Notes: generated by a model from the letters alone, not told the origin. DNA of 64,000 nt from Paenibacillus alkalitolerans (GCF_016482785.1 NZ_JAEMXM010000015.1:33264-97263), one strand, 5' to 3'; numbered from the stretch's first letter, positions 8,284 to 17,089 are shown. Made by a program: numbers and translations.

Positions 8284-9129
8284 ATGAAGGAGTATAGTGT
8301 TTGTATATATAAAGAACCCAGTTCCAAGCATGGGTCGGATAGCGAGATGAGACATATGAGATACGGTAAAGGTTTGAGCGTTGCCGCGATATTGTTGGCG
8401 CTCGGCTTTGTAATGGCATGCAGTGATGATACGGCTGCAGTCGGAACCGAACCGGAGGCAAGCGGTACGGCACAAGGCGGGTCTGCAACAAATCCGGCGC
8501 CGGCGGCGGACTACCGCCCTGAAGGCGTCGATACAGCAATTCCGGCAAGCCCGGAAGCAACGATTCCGGCTGACGGCACCGCCAAGAAAGAAGAGATCGA
8601 GGTGGCTTCCCCGGACGCGAAAGCGGAAGACGCCGCTCCCAAGACGAAGCCCGAGACGGAAACCTCCTCCGGCGAACAAGATCGCGTGTCCCCTGCGGAG
8701 ACCAGGCAAAGTTTCAACAAACGCAATTACGATGTGAACGAGACGTTCGACGCGAAGCGGTCGACCTTGATGGGACTCGACACGCAATCGGACTTGGATG
8801 CGGTACACACCAGGTTCGGCAAGCCGGCGGAGACATACTCCCTGCCGGACGACACTTCGAATGCCACCGTATACGCTTATCCCGGCTTTGCGATCGGCAT
8901 AAGCAACGGAACCGTCCTCTTTGTGGAAGTAAACTCGTCTGCGATCAATCCCGGATTGAACGGGTTCCGCGTCGGCGGAACGGTTGACGAAGCGATTGCC
9001 GCGATCGGCAAACCGTCGTCCCAAACCGATTACGTTCTTGCTTACAACAACAACGGCGTCATCTTGAAACTGGATGTCGACCCCAAAAACAAACAAATCC
9101 AATCCGTTAAATTATTTCCGGAAGAATGA
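8284..9129 (+). CDS. Lipoprotein of unknown function
   Basis: 281 aa from the ATG at 8284 (GAGGGAG 6 nt upstream). A second ATG at 8347 would give a normal-sized lipoprotein signal MRHMRYGKGLSVAAILLALGFVMAC, so the true start is uncertain. The lipobox GFVMAC predicts lipidation and anchoring outside the membrane. An Ala/Glu/Pro-rich, low-complexity linker (about 100 residues) leads to a C-terminal domain of about 120 residues that looks duplicated: DAVHTRFGKPAETY... and EAIAAIGKPSSQTDY... with similar strand patterns. No family recognised; single-gene unit with a terminator. Confidence 0.7.
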   Translation: MKEYSVCIYKEPSSKHGSDSEMRHMRYGKGLSVAAILLALGFVMACSDDTAAVGTEPEASGTAQGGSATNPAPAADYRPEGVDTAIPASPEATIPADGTAKKEEIEVASPDAKAEDAAPKTKPETETSSGEQDRVSPAETRQSFNKRNYDVNETFDAKRSTLMGLDTQSDLDAVHTRFGKPAETYSLPDDTSNATVYAYPGFAIGISNGTVLFVEVNSSAINPGLNGFRVGGTVDEAIAAIGKPSSQTDYVLAYNNNGVILKLDVDPKNKQIQSVKLFPEE

Positions 9130-9142
9130 CTCCGGATGCAAG

Positions 9143-9169
9143 GCCGCCCTCCCGGGCGGTCTTTTTTTT
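9143..9169 (+). terminator. Rho-independent terminator
   Basis: GCCGCCC/GGGCGGT stem with a CTCC-type loop and an eight-T run immediately after the lipoprotein gene. Confidence 0.9.
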
Positions 9170-9250
9170 GCGTCCTACCCGGTTGTACTATCTGCCGGGT
9201 GCTCGTCATACCTTGTACTAATACAAACGTGTACAGGCAGGGGGAGCGCG

Positions 9251-10294
9251 ATGAGACGAACGGCCGCCGTATGGCAAGTCGCTTTTACGTACATCGGCAC
9301 CGTCGTGGGTGCAGGGTTTGCCACCGGTCAGGAAATATTGCAATTTTTCACGAAATACGGCGGCGTCGCATTGTTCACGATCTTAATATCGACGGCGCTT
9401 TTTATTTGGTTCGGAACGAAAATCATGCTGCTCGCAAATGAAATCGGGGCAAAATCTTATGAGGATTTGAACCGGCACTTGTTCGGCGGCAAGATCGGCG
9501 AATGGTTTTCCTTACTGCTCCTTATTGAACTGTTTTCGGTAGCGGTCGTCATGCTGGCGGGAGCCGGATCGGTGTTTCAAGAGCACCTGGGGCAGCCGTT
9601 CTTGCTGGGCGTAACCGTTACGCTGCTCCTTGGCTATTATGTAATTTCGAAGGGGATGAAAGGCATCGTTGCCGTAAATACGATCGTCGTTCCGCTCATG
9701 CTTGTGTTTACCGGGATCGTATTTTGGAACACCGTTCATCTCCCGGAATTCGCGGCGAGCGGCTGGGCTACCCGCGAAGATCCGTACCCTCCGGGGCGGG
9801 CCTGGATCGCGCCGCTCCTATATTCGGCGTTCAATCTCGCATCCGCGCAGGCGGTGCTTGTGCCTCTCGGGGCGTCGGTGAAAGACCGGAGCGCGATCGC
9901 GTGGGGCGGCTTGTTCGGCGGGCTCGGGTTGGGCCTATTGCTGCTAGCCGGCCATATTTCGCTATCCGTGCATGCGCCGGCGATCTTTCGCTACGAAATT
10001 CCGATGGGTTTGGTCGTGGCCGGGCTCGGACCGGCGATTCATTTGATTTATTTAGTGCTCATTTACGCTGAAATATTTACGACGTTCATCGCCGACGTAT
10101 TCGGCTTGTCGCTCCAGATGGAGCAGCGCACCCGGTTGAAACGCAACGTTTTGATAGTCAGCACGCTGATCCTATGTTTTGCCGTCAGCTTTGTCGGATT
10201 CAAGGCGCTGCTGTCGACGCTCTATCCGTTCTTCGGCTTCTTAAGCCTCATCTGGTTCGGTATGGTCATTGCCCGCGGAAGAAGGACCGCCTGA
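9251..10294 (+). CDS. ykvI: YkvI family integral membrane protein
   Basis: 347 aa with about ten hydrophobic segments. The start MRRTAAVWQVAFTYIGTVVGAGFATGQEILQFFTKYG is the hallmark of the YkvI family, distant relatives of APC-type amino-acid transporters (the GxGxG-like break in the first helix is visible as GTVVGAGFATGQE). Substrate unknown. AGGGGGAGCGCG precedes the ATG at 9251; the open frame extends further upstream but through the previous terminator. It converges with a frameshifted minus-strand gene whose 3' end overlaps it. Confidence 0.85.
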   Translation: MRRTAAVWQVAFTYIGTVVGAGFATGQEILQFFTKYGGVALFTILISTALFIWFGTKIMLLANEIGAKSYEDLNRHLFGGKIGEWFSLLLLIELFSVAVVMLAGAGSVFQEHLGQPFLLGVTVTLLLGYYVISKGMKGIVAVNTIVVPLMLVFTGIVFWNTVHLPEFAASGWATREDPYPPGRAWIAPLLYSAFNLASAQAVLVPLGASVKDRSAIAWGGLFGGLGLGLLLLAGHISLSVHAPAIFRYEIPMGLVVAGLGPAIHLIYLVLIYAEIFTTFIADVFGLSLQMEQRTRLKRNVLIVSTLILCFAVSFVGFKALLSTLYPFFGFLSLIWFGMVIARGRRTA

Positions 10295-10574
10295 CTTCCG
10301 GCTGCCGAGCAACCGGACCGTCATCCCGAGGCGCACGAACAAAAACACGCCCGCCAAAGTATTGTACACGAATCCAGAAAGCATGTACCCGGTGTGGAAG
10401 TAAGGGTAGCGGCCGCCGCTCCCGTCGCGGAGCATGCCGATCAAATCGGCCAGCAGGAAGAGCGATCCTACCGCGTTCGTTCAGATGTATCGTGCCGGTT
10501 TTCCAACCGACCTTGTATGTGATTTTGCGGTCGCCGCCGCGATCCGCACGTTGATTGCTATTCCCGCCGGTCAT
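10241..10574 (-). pseudogene. Frameshifted small membrane protein gene
   Basis: A strong site (AAGGAGGAGACAGAAAGC) leads to the ATG at 10574 and MTGGNSNQRADRGGDRKITYKVGWKTGTIHLNE in one frame. Near 10470 the hydrophobic sense continues in another frame: NAVGSLFLLADLIGMLRDG, then a second hydrophobic span VYNTLAGVFLFVRLGMTVRLLG, ending at 10241. Joined, this gives a protein of about 110 aa with two membrane segments. A single-base change in the run CATCTGAACGAACGCGG separates the frames. It may be a real mutation or a sequence error. Family not recognised. Confidence 0.5.
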
Positions 10575-10713
10575 GCTTTCTGTCTCCTCCTTGCTTACTA
10601 AGCCTAGTCTCGCGGACAACCTTCGGTTGCCTCCTCGCCTTTCTTGTGCCGGAAAGGCCGATTCGTTACAATTAGTACCAACATATGTTTCGACGCAAGG
10701 CGGTGGGTTATCC

Positions 10714-11475
10714 ATGAAAGTAGCGGCGATTACAGGCGGCGCCCAAGGCATCGGAAGGGCGCTCGCGATGCGGTTTGCGGAACAAGGTTATGCCGTATCC
10801 ATATGCGATGTCGACAAAGACGCCGGCTTTGAAGTCATTCGCGCCATCCGCCGGATGAACGGCAAAGCGATGTTCCTCGCCGCCGACGTGGCGAAGGAGG
10901 ACGACGTCGAGCGCTGGATCCGGCTGACGGCCGAGGAGTTCGGCGGTCTGCACGCGCTCGTGAACAATGCGGGCATCGGCCGTTCGGGGCCGATGACGGA
11001 ATTGCCGATGGCGGACTGGGACCGCGTCATCGGCGTAAACCTGCGCGGCACGTTCTTGTGCTCGCGAGTCGCGGCGCGCGAGATGGCGCGGGACGGCGGC
11101 GGCGCGATCGTGAACATCGCCTCGACGCGCGCTCTCATGTCCGAGCCGGATACGGAGGCGTACGCGGCTTCCAAGGGCGGAATACTCGCCCTGACGCATG
11201 CGATGGCGGTATCGCTCGGCCCGCAGCGGATCCGCGTCAACGCCGTGTCCCCCGGCTGGATCGAGGTGCGCGACTGGCAGTACGGCGAACGCGCGTCGAT
11301 TCCGATCCACAGCGAACGGGACCGGCTTCAGCACCCCGTCGGCCGCGTCGGCCGGCCCGACGATATTGCCGAGGCTTGTCTATACCTCGCAAGCGAGAAG
11401 GCCGGCTTCATCACCGGCCAAAACTTAGTAATCGACGGCGGCATGACCGTCAAGATGATCTACGCGGAGGAGTAG
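10714..11475 (+). CDS. SDR family NAD(P)-dependent oxidoreductase
   Basis: 253 aa classical short-chain dehydrogenase. The Rossmann glycine motif is TGGAQGIG (residues 7-14), NNAG occurs near 85, and the catalytic Ser-Tyr-Lys set is in NIASTRALMSEPDTEAYAASKGG. The C-terminal GRPDDIAEACLYLASEKAGFITGQNLVIDGG is typical. Substrate cannot be told. The ATG at 10714 follows AAGGCGGTG; the longer frame has no support. It converges on the glycosyltransferase gene with 11 bp between stops. Confidence 0.9.
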   Translation: MKVAAITGGAQGIGRALAMRFAEQGYAVSICDVDKDAGFEVIRAIRRMNGKAMFLAADVAKEDDVERWIRLTAEEFGGLHALVNNAGIGRSGPMTELPMADWDRVIGVNLRGTFLCSRVAAREMARDGGGAIVNIASTRALMSEPDTEAYAASKGGILALTHAMAVSLGPQRIRVNAVSPGWIEVRDWQYGERASIPIHSERDRLQHPVGRVGRPDDIAEACLYLASEKAGFITGQNLVIDGGMTVKMIYAEE

Positions 11476-11496
11476 CCGGCGGCGGGTTACTCCTCC
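11466..11496. terminator. Convergent hairpin between two genes
   Basis: GGAGGAGTA (11466-11474) pairs perfectly with TACTCCTCC (11488-11496) and covers the ends of both converging genes. There is no T-run, so it may act as a bidirectional hairpin rather than a classical terminator. Confidence 0.5.
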
Positions 11497-12692
11497 TTGG
11501 CTTCCGCGGCGGCGGCGGCTTCGTCGCGACCGGACAAACCTCTGTCGATAACGGTGCCCTCCCCGGCAGCGGCTTCGGCTTCGGTGTAAACCCGCTTGAG
11601 CTGGCGGATCACCCGGTTGAGCGAGTACGTGCGCTTCGCTTTCTCCCACGCGGCGCGCGACAATTCATACCGGAACGCCGGATCGACAACGACTTGCTCC
11701 AATGCGTCCGCCAGCGCGCCCACATCGTCGACCGGCACGAGCAGCCCGTTCACGCCGTGTTCGATCTGCTCCGCAACGCCGCCAACGTTCGTGCCGATGA
11801 GCGCGAGCCAGCACAACGCCGCTTCCGCAAACACATTCCCGAACGCTTCGGCGCGCGACGGCAGCACGAACACGTCGAAGAACGGCATAAACTCCTCCGG
11901 ATGGAGCATATATCCGTAAAAAATAATGTCGTCGTACACGCCGAGCTTCCGGGCCATTTCCTCCAGCTCCTCGCGCATCGGACCGTCGCCGATCATGTGG
12001 AGGACGAACGGAAGCCCGCGGCGCTTCAGCTCCGCGCAAGCGCGAATAAGTACGTCAAGTCCTTTCGCGGGCACCAGACGGCACATGGAGACGAGCTGGG
12101 GCACCGCGTTATCGTGAGCGATCGGCTTGAACCGCTTCTCATCGAAGCCGTTGCGGATGACCATAATGCGTTCCGGGTGATCGACATATTGACTCATATA
12201 TCCTTTGAACGAATCGGACACCGTCATCAGCCGGTCCGCCGTCGCCTCCAGTTCACGGTACAAGGATGTCAGGAACCGCTCCTCCGGCCCGCCTTCCTTG
12301 ATTCGCCCGTTCAGCAGCAGCTCCTTCTCGTAACTCGAGTGCACCGTCATCAGCACCGGCGTATCCGGAAACACCCGCTTCATCACGAGCCCCGCGATCG
12401 GGTGGTGCGCATGGATCAGATCGTATTTCTTGCTTACCCGCAGCTTTGTCCACCATACATAGTCCCGTATCGTCTGCATGTACTTCTCTATGATCGGCAC
12501 GCCTTCGAACTCGCGCCAATCGAACGTTCGAAACTCGAACGGCTCGCTTCCCTTGCCCCTCACCCTCTTCGGGATCGAGAACAATTCCATATTCCAACCC
12601 ATCCGGGCAAAACGTTCCTGCACATACGGCACCATCGACGAAACCCCGCCGGGTTGCTCAGGCGGAAAAAATAAAGCTTGCAATACGTTCAC
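11487..12692 (-). CDS. Glycosyltransferase family 4
   Basis: 401 aa GT-B enzyme of the GT4 family. N-terminal acceptor lobe begins MNVLQALFFPPEQPGGVSSMVPYV; the donor lobe has VSMCRLVPAKGLDVLIRA (residues about 205-220), IGDGPMREELE, and the E-x7-E motif in LPSRAEAFGNVFAEAAL near 295. Cytoplasmic or membrane-peripheral; transfers an unknown sugar, possibly to a surface glycan or lipid. The C-terminus ends in an Ala/Glu-rich tail (RDEAAAAAEAKEE). It stands alone, so no pathway is implied. Confidence 0.88.
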   Translation of the reverse strand: MNVLQALFFPPEQPGGVSSMVPYVQERFARMGWNMELFSIPKRVRGKGSEPFEFRTFDWREFEGVPIIEKYMQTIRDYVWWTKLRVSKKYDLIHAHHPIAGLVMKRVFPDTPVLMTVHSSYEKELLLNGRIKEGGPEERFLTSLYRELEATADRLMTVSDSFKGYMSQYVDHPERIMVIRNGFDEKRFKPIAHDNAVPQLVSMCRLVPAKGLDVLIRACAELKRRGLPFVLHMIGDGPMREELEEMARKLGVYDDIIFYGYMLHPEEFMPFFDVFVLPSRAEAFGNVFAEAALCWLALIGTNVGGVAEQIEHGVNGLLVPVDDVGALADALEQVVVDPAFRYELSRAAWEKAKRTYSLNRVIRQLKRVYTEAEAAAGEGTVIDRGLSGRDEAAAAAEAKEE

Positions 12693-12834
12693 GGCCGTCT
12701 CCCCTTCAGGTTTTCTTCAATAGTTTAAGAATACAAAAAATCACTCCCCGGAACAACGGTAATGATAGGCGGAACTCTTTTCAACCTTTAGATTCGCCGG
12801 CAATATTCAGAATGCGGCTTTTCGCACACTACTA

Positions 12835-12850
12835 GCGTAAGCGCTTGCAA
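12835..12850. promoter_or_regulatory. cre-like site (CcpA)
   Basis: GCGTAAGCGCTTGCAA, read on the minus strand as TTGCAAGCGCTTACG, fits 14 of 15 positions of the degenerate catabolite-responsive element. It sits in the 252 bp between the divergent glycosyltransferase and GGDEF genes, so it could act on either. A TACAAT box at 12910-12915 could be the -10 of the GGDEF gene, but I see no good -35. Otherwise this gap looks empty. Confidence 0.4.
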
Positions 12851-12944
12851 CAAGTCCTATGACTGCGGGATTGTGAGTTATTTCACAGGACGAGCCTGCC
12901 TTTTTTTGTTACAATGATAAAGCTGGACGGAAGGAGGCGCATAC

Positions 12945-14141
12945 ATGACGGTTCGCGACTTGTTTATGGGGACGCAGGGCGGCACCGTGTCCGCTTTGCT
13001 CATATTGCTCATGCTCTTCCTGATGCTCACGATGTCGGTGCGGCTCATGATGTCGCGGAGGAAGAAGGCTTACTTTTCACTGACATTCTCGCTCCTGCTG
13101 ATCGCCGCGCAGTATACGTTCATCGCCGTGCTGGGCGACGGCCACGGCTCGCGGGACGGAGGCGCGGACCATTATATCGTACAAGGTCTGCAGACGGTGT
13201 CGTTCATATTGACCAACGTCGGATTGTACCAACTGTATAACACGACGAAACGCAAGGCTTCTCTGCTGATGGGCTTAGGCGTGTTCGGCGCGTTCGCCAT
13301 CATGGCGCTGCGCCATTACGCGGGCACCCGGATGCTTGCGAATGTTTCCGAGGCCGCAGCGGTGCAAACCAATGCGTTTCTTAACATTTGGATGGACTTT
13401 TATTTGTATTTGCTCATTCTGATTTGTTTTTACTTAATTACGCCTGCGGTAGGCCAAACCAAGAAGTATCAAATCGCATTGGTGGTGTACTTCCTCACCC
13501 ACTCCGCTCATGTGCTCAATGAATATTTGTACGAGGGTACGTCCGCCGGGTTGACGTTTGCGGAACATTTTCTGCCTGTCGTGTACTTCTTCATGATCTT
13601 CCAGTTCATGTTCGAGCGAATGCTCGAGCTGATGCAGGCCGTATACCATTCGTCCATTACCGACGGGCTGACGGGGCTGTTCAACCGCCGGTATTTCACC
13701 CGCCGCCTGCAGCAATACGTGCAAAGCGGGGCGGCCGTCAGCGTTATATTTACCGATATCGACAATTTCAAGAAGCTCAATGATACGCAAGGGCACCAAC
13801 GGGGGGACGAGGCGCTGCGCCACGTAGCGTCGATCGTGATGGAGGAGGCGGACGGCATCGGCATTCCGGGGCGGTTCGGCGGGGAAGAGATCGTCATGCT
13901 CATCACCGAGCCGGGCGAGGATCCCGCGAAAGTCGCCGAGAAGGTGCGAGCCCGCGTCGAAGCCGAGGCCGGCGTGACCGTCAGCGTCGGTTGGAGCAAA
14001 TACCGCAAAGGCATCAGCGGAGACGGACTGCTGAAGCAAGCGGACGAGGCGATGTATTATTCGAAGAAAAGCGGCAAAAACCGCGTGACCGGGCACCGCC
14101 ACATTCCCGCGCTGAAACGGGCGGATGCGATGAACGACTAG
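12945..14141 (+). CDS. Membrane-anchored diguanylate cyclase
   Basis: 398 aa. The first 220 residues hold about seven hydrophobic segments with short loops (a membrane sensor of unknown ligand); residues about 235-385 are a GGDEF domain: SSITDGLTGLFNRRYF, FTDIDNFKKLNDTQGHQRGDEAL, and the active-site loop RFGGEEIVML. GGEEI is a catalytically competent variant, so c-di-GMP synthesis is likely. The inhibitory I-site RxxD is absent (EEADGIGIPGR at that place), implying no product feedback. GGAAGGAGGCG precedes the ATG. It is a single-gene unit, followed by a TAGGCGA/TCGCCTA hairpin at 14151-14177. Confidence 0.9.
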   Translation: MTVRDLFMGTQGGTVSALLILLMLFLMLTMSVRLMMSRRKKAYFSLTFSLLLIAAQYTFIAVLGDGHGSRDGGADHYIVQGLQTVSFILTNVGLYQLYNTTKRKASLLMGLGVFGAFAIMALRHYAGTRMLANVSEAAAVQTNAFLNIWMDFYLYLLILICFYLITPAVGQTKKYQIALVVYFLTHSAHVLNEYLYEGTSAGLTFAEHFLPVVYFFMIFQFMFERMLELMQAVYHSSITDGLTGLFNRRYFTRRLQQYVQSGAAVSVIFTDIDNFKKLNDTQGHQRGDEALRHVASIVMEEADGIGIPGRFGGEEIVMLITEPGEDPAKVAEKVRARVEAEAGVTVSVGWSKYRKGISGDGLLKQADEAMYYSKKSGKNRVTGHRHIPALKRADAMND

Positions 14142-14232
14142 CGCCTAATATAGGCGAATCGCCCGGTCACATCGCCTACGGGACACATATACTGTATCGT
14201 TCATGATTCCTTATACATGGAGGAAAAACGGT

Positions 14233-14449
14233 ATGTTTACGTATGTGGTTCAACCCGGTGATACGCTGTTTGGGACAACCGGGACAGCCTGGTCAACCGG
14301 AGATCGCTTAAACCGGCGGGTGCGCCGGTTGGAAGAACGATAAGCAGTCGTGCAACGAAACCTCCGGCCCCATCCCGCCTGAGGTTATTCGTCATACCGT
14401 CATTGCCGGGGAAATGTCCAAGTCTAGTCATGTTCAAACTTGGGAATAA
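14233..14449 (+). pseudogene. Decayed LysM-domain gene
   Basis: A good site (GGAGGAAAAACGGT) starts MFTYVVQPGDTLFG, the classic opening of a peptidoglycan-binding LysM repeat, at 14233. The frame then degenerates and stops at 14343 after 36 codons. In another frame, 14381-14449 reads EVIRHTVIAGEMSKSSHVQTWE, similar to the start of a second LysM (HTVIAGE). I read it as the shell of a multi-LysM protein, such as spore-coat or wall-associated proteins of Bacillales, after deletion and frameshift. Confidence 0.5.
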
Positions 14450-14497
14450 GTGAAGATGACCGCATACGATAAAATGTCGCAAGGGAGGCATCGCATT

Positions 14498-15028
14498 TTG
14501 TTCGATCCTACCGCATTTGATAATTGGAAGGTCGTTGTCGAAGGGGCATTGTACGATTTGGACCGGGAAGGAGCGATAGCCGTCGTCGGAAGGGAGGATC
14601 TGGTCGATTTGGCGGGAATGTCGCGATCGTTTCGGATCAGCGCGTCGCTTCCGGGGGAGTCGGCCCGCGCCGAGCTGCTTCTGCATTCGGATATGGCGGA
14701 TTTTGTAGGGGAACGGCACGACGTCCGGTTATCGGAGGGGCCTCCCGGCATTCGAATCGAAGTTCGTTTGGCCCTTCCCGGCGAGCGTATAAAGGACATA
14801 CGGGCGCTGCACGGGAACCTCGAATCGCTCTGGCGGAACGATGCGCAAGTGCGCCATTCCGTAACCGTTGCGGTGGACCCGCACAACCCGCAATCGCCTG
14901 CCGCGGCAAGCGGGAGCGAGTACATCATTCATCTGGAGTTCCGGGACAAATGGGGAGAGGACCGCTTAGGCGACATCGACACCCTGCAGACACGCCTCTT
15001 GGAATCGCTCCGGCAGATTCAATCTTGA
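14498..15028 (+). CDS. Hypothetical cytoplasmic protein
   Basis: 176 aa from a TTG at 14498, chosen because AAGGGAGG ends 9 nt upstream; an in-frame ATG at 14456 lacks a site. The protein has no signal or membrane segment and is acidic, with a beta-rich middle (GIRIEVRLALPGERIKDI, VRHSVTVAVDP) and a C-terminal helix (LGDIDTLQTRLLESLRQIQS). No family recognised. It lies directly after the LysM relic and 68 bp before another unknown small gene. Confidence 0.6.
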   Translation: MFDPTAFDNWKVVVEGALYDLDREGAIAVVGREDLVDLAGMSRSFRISASLPGESARAELLLHSDMADFVGERHDVRLSEGPPGIRIEVRLALPGERIKDIRALHGNLESLWRNDAQVRHSVTVAVDPHNPQSPAAASGSEYIIHLEFRDKWGEDRLGDIDTLQTRLLESLRQIQS

Positions 15029-15096
15029 TCGACTCATAAATTTGGGCGTTTCGGTAAAAATAACCTAGTCGACTACGACGGAATGGGGTGAATTAC

Positions 15097-15255
15097 GTGG
15101 ACAAGGAAACACAAGAAGGAATGAAGAACTTGGACATGACGGCCGAAGCCGGCGAACTGGTTAAAGCCGCTTCGACCAAGCACGATGCGGAGCTCGGCGA
15201 AGAGCAGCAAGAAGCGAAGGTAACCGGCACGCCGGAGTATAAGGAAAACCCCTGA
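15097..15255 (+). CDS. Small hydrophilic protein of unknown function
   Basis: 52 aa from a GTG with GGGGTG 6 nt upstream: begins VDKETQEGMKNLDMTAEAGE and ends GTPEYKENP. It is Glu/Lys/Ala-rich, likely helical or disordered, without Cys or Trp. The size and composition recall small spore or stress proteins of Bacillales, but I see no diagnostic motif. The clean ribosome site and codon pattern support translation. Confidence 0.5.
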   Translation: MDKETQEGMKNLDMTAEAGELVKAASTKHDAELGEEQQEAKVTGTPEYKENP

Positions 15256-15273
15256 CGGTGTCGCAACATAAAT

Positions 15274-15308
15274 GGGTGTGGCGGGATATACTCTGGTATA
15301 TCCCACCC
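15274..15308. other. Strong inverted repeat
   Basis: GGGATATA (15283-15290) and TATATCCC (15297-15304) form a perfect stem with outer GGGT/ACCC pairs, starting about 20 nt after the small gene. No T-run follows, so it may be an operator or a weak terminator. Confidence 0.5.
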
Positions 15309-15372
15309 GTTTACCATTCTGTTTTGCGTAACCGGATTTTCTCCGGGTAGCAGCAAATAATTATCACCAACA

Positions 15373-15512
15373 CTCCAGCGGCAACTTTTTCCTCTGTACA
15401 ACTGTCCAACCGCCCTTTTTGCATATTCCACCGAATGTAGCGGTACTTATTGCCGCTGCATTTCATCCAATATTCGAACCCACTCTCTAGCGGAAACTTT
15501 TACCGCTGCAAA
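15373..15512. repeat. Three AGCGG hairpin repeats
   Basis: Within the 416 bp between the small gene and aprX are AGCGGCAACTTTTTCCTCTG (about 15373), TAGCGGTACTTATTGCCGCTG (about 15437) and TAGCGGAAACTTTTACCGCTG (about 15488). The last two fold as TAGCGG...CCGCT hairpins; the first has decayed. Spacing is 64 and 51 bp. They look like a small clustered palindromic repeat of the kind scattered through intergenic DNA. Confidence 0.65.
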
Positions 15513-15621
15513 TCACATCATATCCGCCAACAGCTCATACGCGATCGCGAACTAGATTCGAAATCATGCGTGATCGTAACAACGATCACTTCTTCTACGC
15601 CGTATTCATTATGGGGGCAAC

Positions 15622-15657
15622 AAAAAAGGATCAAGCTCATTGCAATGAACTTGATCC
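15622..15657 (-). terminator. Rho-independent terminator of aprX
   Basis: On the minus strand, GGATCAAGTTCATT pairs with AATGAGCTTGATCC (one wobble) and is followed by TTTTTT, 15 nt after the aprX stop codon. Confidence 0.92.
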
Positions 15658-15671
15658 CACACATAGCACGC

Positions 15672-16988
15672 TTACGATTGAGCCGCTTTCTCCGCGTCGA
15701 GGTAGCCCTCGCCTTGCACGACATTGGGAAGATTCCAATCTTCCGAGCCGTTGAGCAGCATTTGTTTAATTTGATCCGGGGAAGCCCCCTTATATTTCTC
15801 CAACAACAGCGCTGCCGCCCCGGCGCAGATCGGCGTCGACATCGAGGTGCCGGACATTGTAAAGTAGTATTCGTCCACACGGCTTGCTTTCGACATTTTA
15901 TCCAAATAGGAATTTGGCGACCGCAACGAGATGATATTCACCCCGGGAGCGAGCAGGTCGGGTTTGATAATCCCGTCGATGGTAGGGCCGCGGCTGGAGA
16001 AATCGGCTGCTTCGTCATCGGAACGGTCGGGCGTGCTTTTGTCGTCCATCGCTCCCACCGTAATGACGACCGGACTGATTCCCGGACTTGCAATGGTGTT
16101 ATAATCCGGCCCTTCATTGCCCGCCGCGACGCAGACGACTATACCCGCATCCCACGCCTTCTCCACGATTCTCACTACCGGATCCTCGGAAGCGGGCATT
16201 GTCGCCGTGCTGCCAAGCGACATCGATATTATATCGATGCCTAAACCATTTTTATTGTCGATACACCATTGAACGCCGGCTATCACCGTTGACAAAGAAC
16301 CCGAACCCATCATGTCGAGCACCTTCACGCCGACAACATTCGCCTCCGGCGCCGGCGCACGGTATTTGCCTCCGGAAGCGTAACCGTTCCCCGCCGCATC
16401 GCCGGCGCAGTGGGTTCCGTGGCCGTTGTCGTCATACGGGGCGGCCTGGTTGCCGACGAAATCTTTGAAAGCGACGATTCTGTACTCGGGGTTGATAAGA
16501 TCTTCATGCGGGTAAATGCCGGTATCAACGATCGCGATCGTCACTCCTTTTCCGGTAAGTCCGGATTCATGGAGCAAATCGGCGCGGATGGACGGGGTCG
16601 CGTTGTTCAATAGCGCCTTGACCTTCCGGTCGGCGTGCACCTTCTTGATATGTTGGCATGAATGCAGCAATTCCTCGAGTCCCGCGGCCGTAAATTCGGC
16701 CGAGCAGCAGGAGATGGACGGAAATTCATGTGTCACGCCGCACCTCCGGTGATGCCGCGCCGATGCGTGCACCTGATTCATGAGTTCGCCGTACGGTTTG
16801 TCACAATCGGCAAACTCTATAATGACGGGAAACTTTTTGCTAGATTTGTAAAACTTTTCTATCGAAGAATGCATAAAACAAGGAACCCACCGGAACGGAC
16901 GGTACAATTCAAGCATCTGTTCCCGGAGTTGTTTGTCCAGCCGCTTTGAAAATTGCCTCACAAACTGAACCATGGAGAATCCATACAT
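15672..16988 (-). CDS. aprX: Subtilisin-like serine protease AprX
   Basis: 438 aa, against 442 for B. subtilis AprX, with matching N-terminus (MYGFSMVQFVRQ...KLD..LRE). The S8 triad is Asp in IAIVDTGIYPHEDL, His in NGHGTHCAGD and Ser in MSGTSMSTPICAG; the oxyanion Asn is in AAGNEGPDYN. There is no signal peptide, consistent with an intracellular or leaderless protease, and a short N-terminal prodomain of about 130 residues. In Bacillus it is expressed in late stationary phase. Single gene with its own terminator. A ribosome site (AGGAGGG) lies ahead of the ATG. Confidence 0.93.
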   Translation of the reverse strand: MYGFSMVQFVRQFSKRLDKQLREQMLELYRPFRWVPCFMHSSIEKFYKSSKKFPVIIEFADCDKPYGELMNQVHASARHHRRCGVTHEFPSISCCSAEFTAAGLEELLHSCQHIKKVHADRKVKALLNNATPSIRADLLHESGLTGKGVTIAIVDTGIYPHEDLINPEYRIVAFKDFVGNQAAPYDDNGHGTHCAGDAAGNGYASGGKYRAPAPEANVVGVKVLDMMGSGSLSTVIAGVQWCIDNKNGLGIDIISMSLGSTATMPASEDPVVRIVEKAWDAGIVVCVAAGNEGPDYNTIASPGISPVVITVGAMDDKSTPDRSDDEAADFSSRGPTIDGIIKPDLLAPGVNIISLRSPNSYLDKMSKASRVDEYYFTMSGTSMSTPICAGAAALLLEKYKGASPDQIKQMLLNGSEDWNLPNVVQGEGYLDAEKAAQS

Positions 16989-17089
16989 GTTGTTTCCCTC
17001 CTAATGATGTACCCACTGTCCATATTCATTCTATGAATTAGGCCGGACAACGGACACGATTAAGAGTCTACTAGGAGGAAAAATAGATG

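Noticed and set aside
11058..12674. 538-codon plus-strand frame
   Set aside because: Covers the SDR gene in a wrong frame and the glycosyltransferase gene antisense; both of those have strong family motifs.
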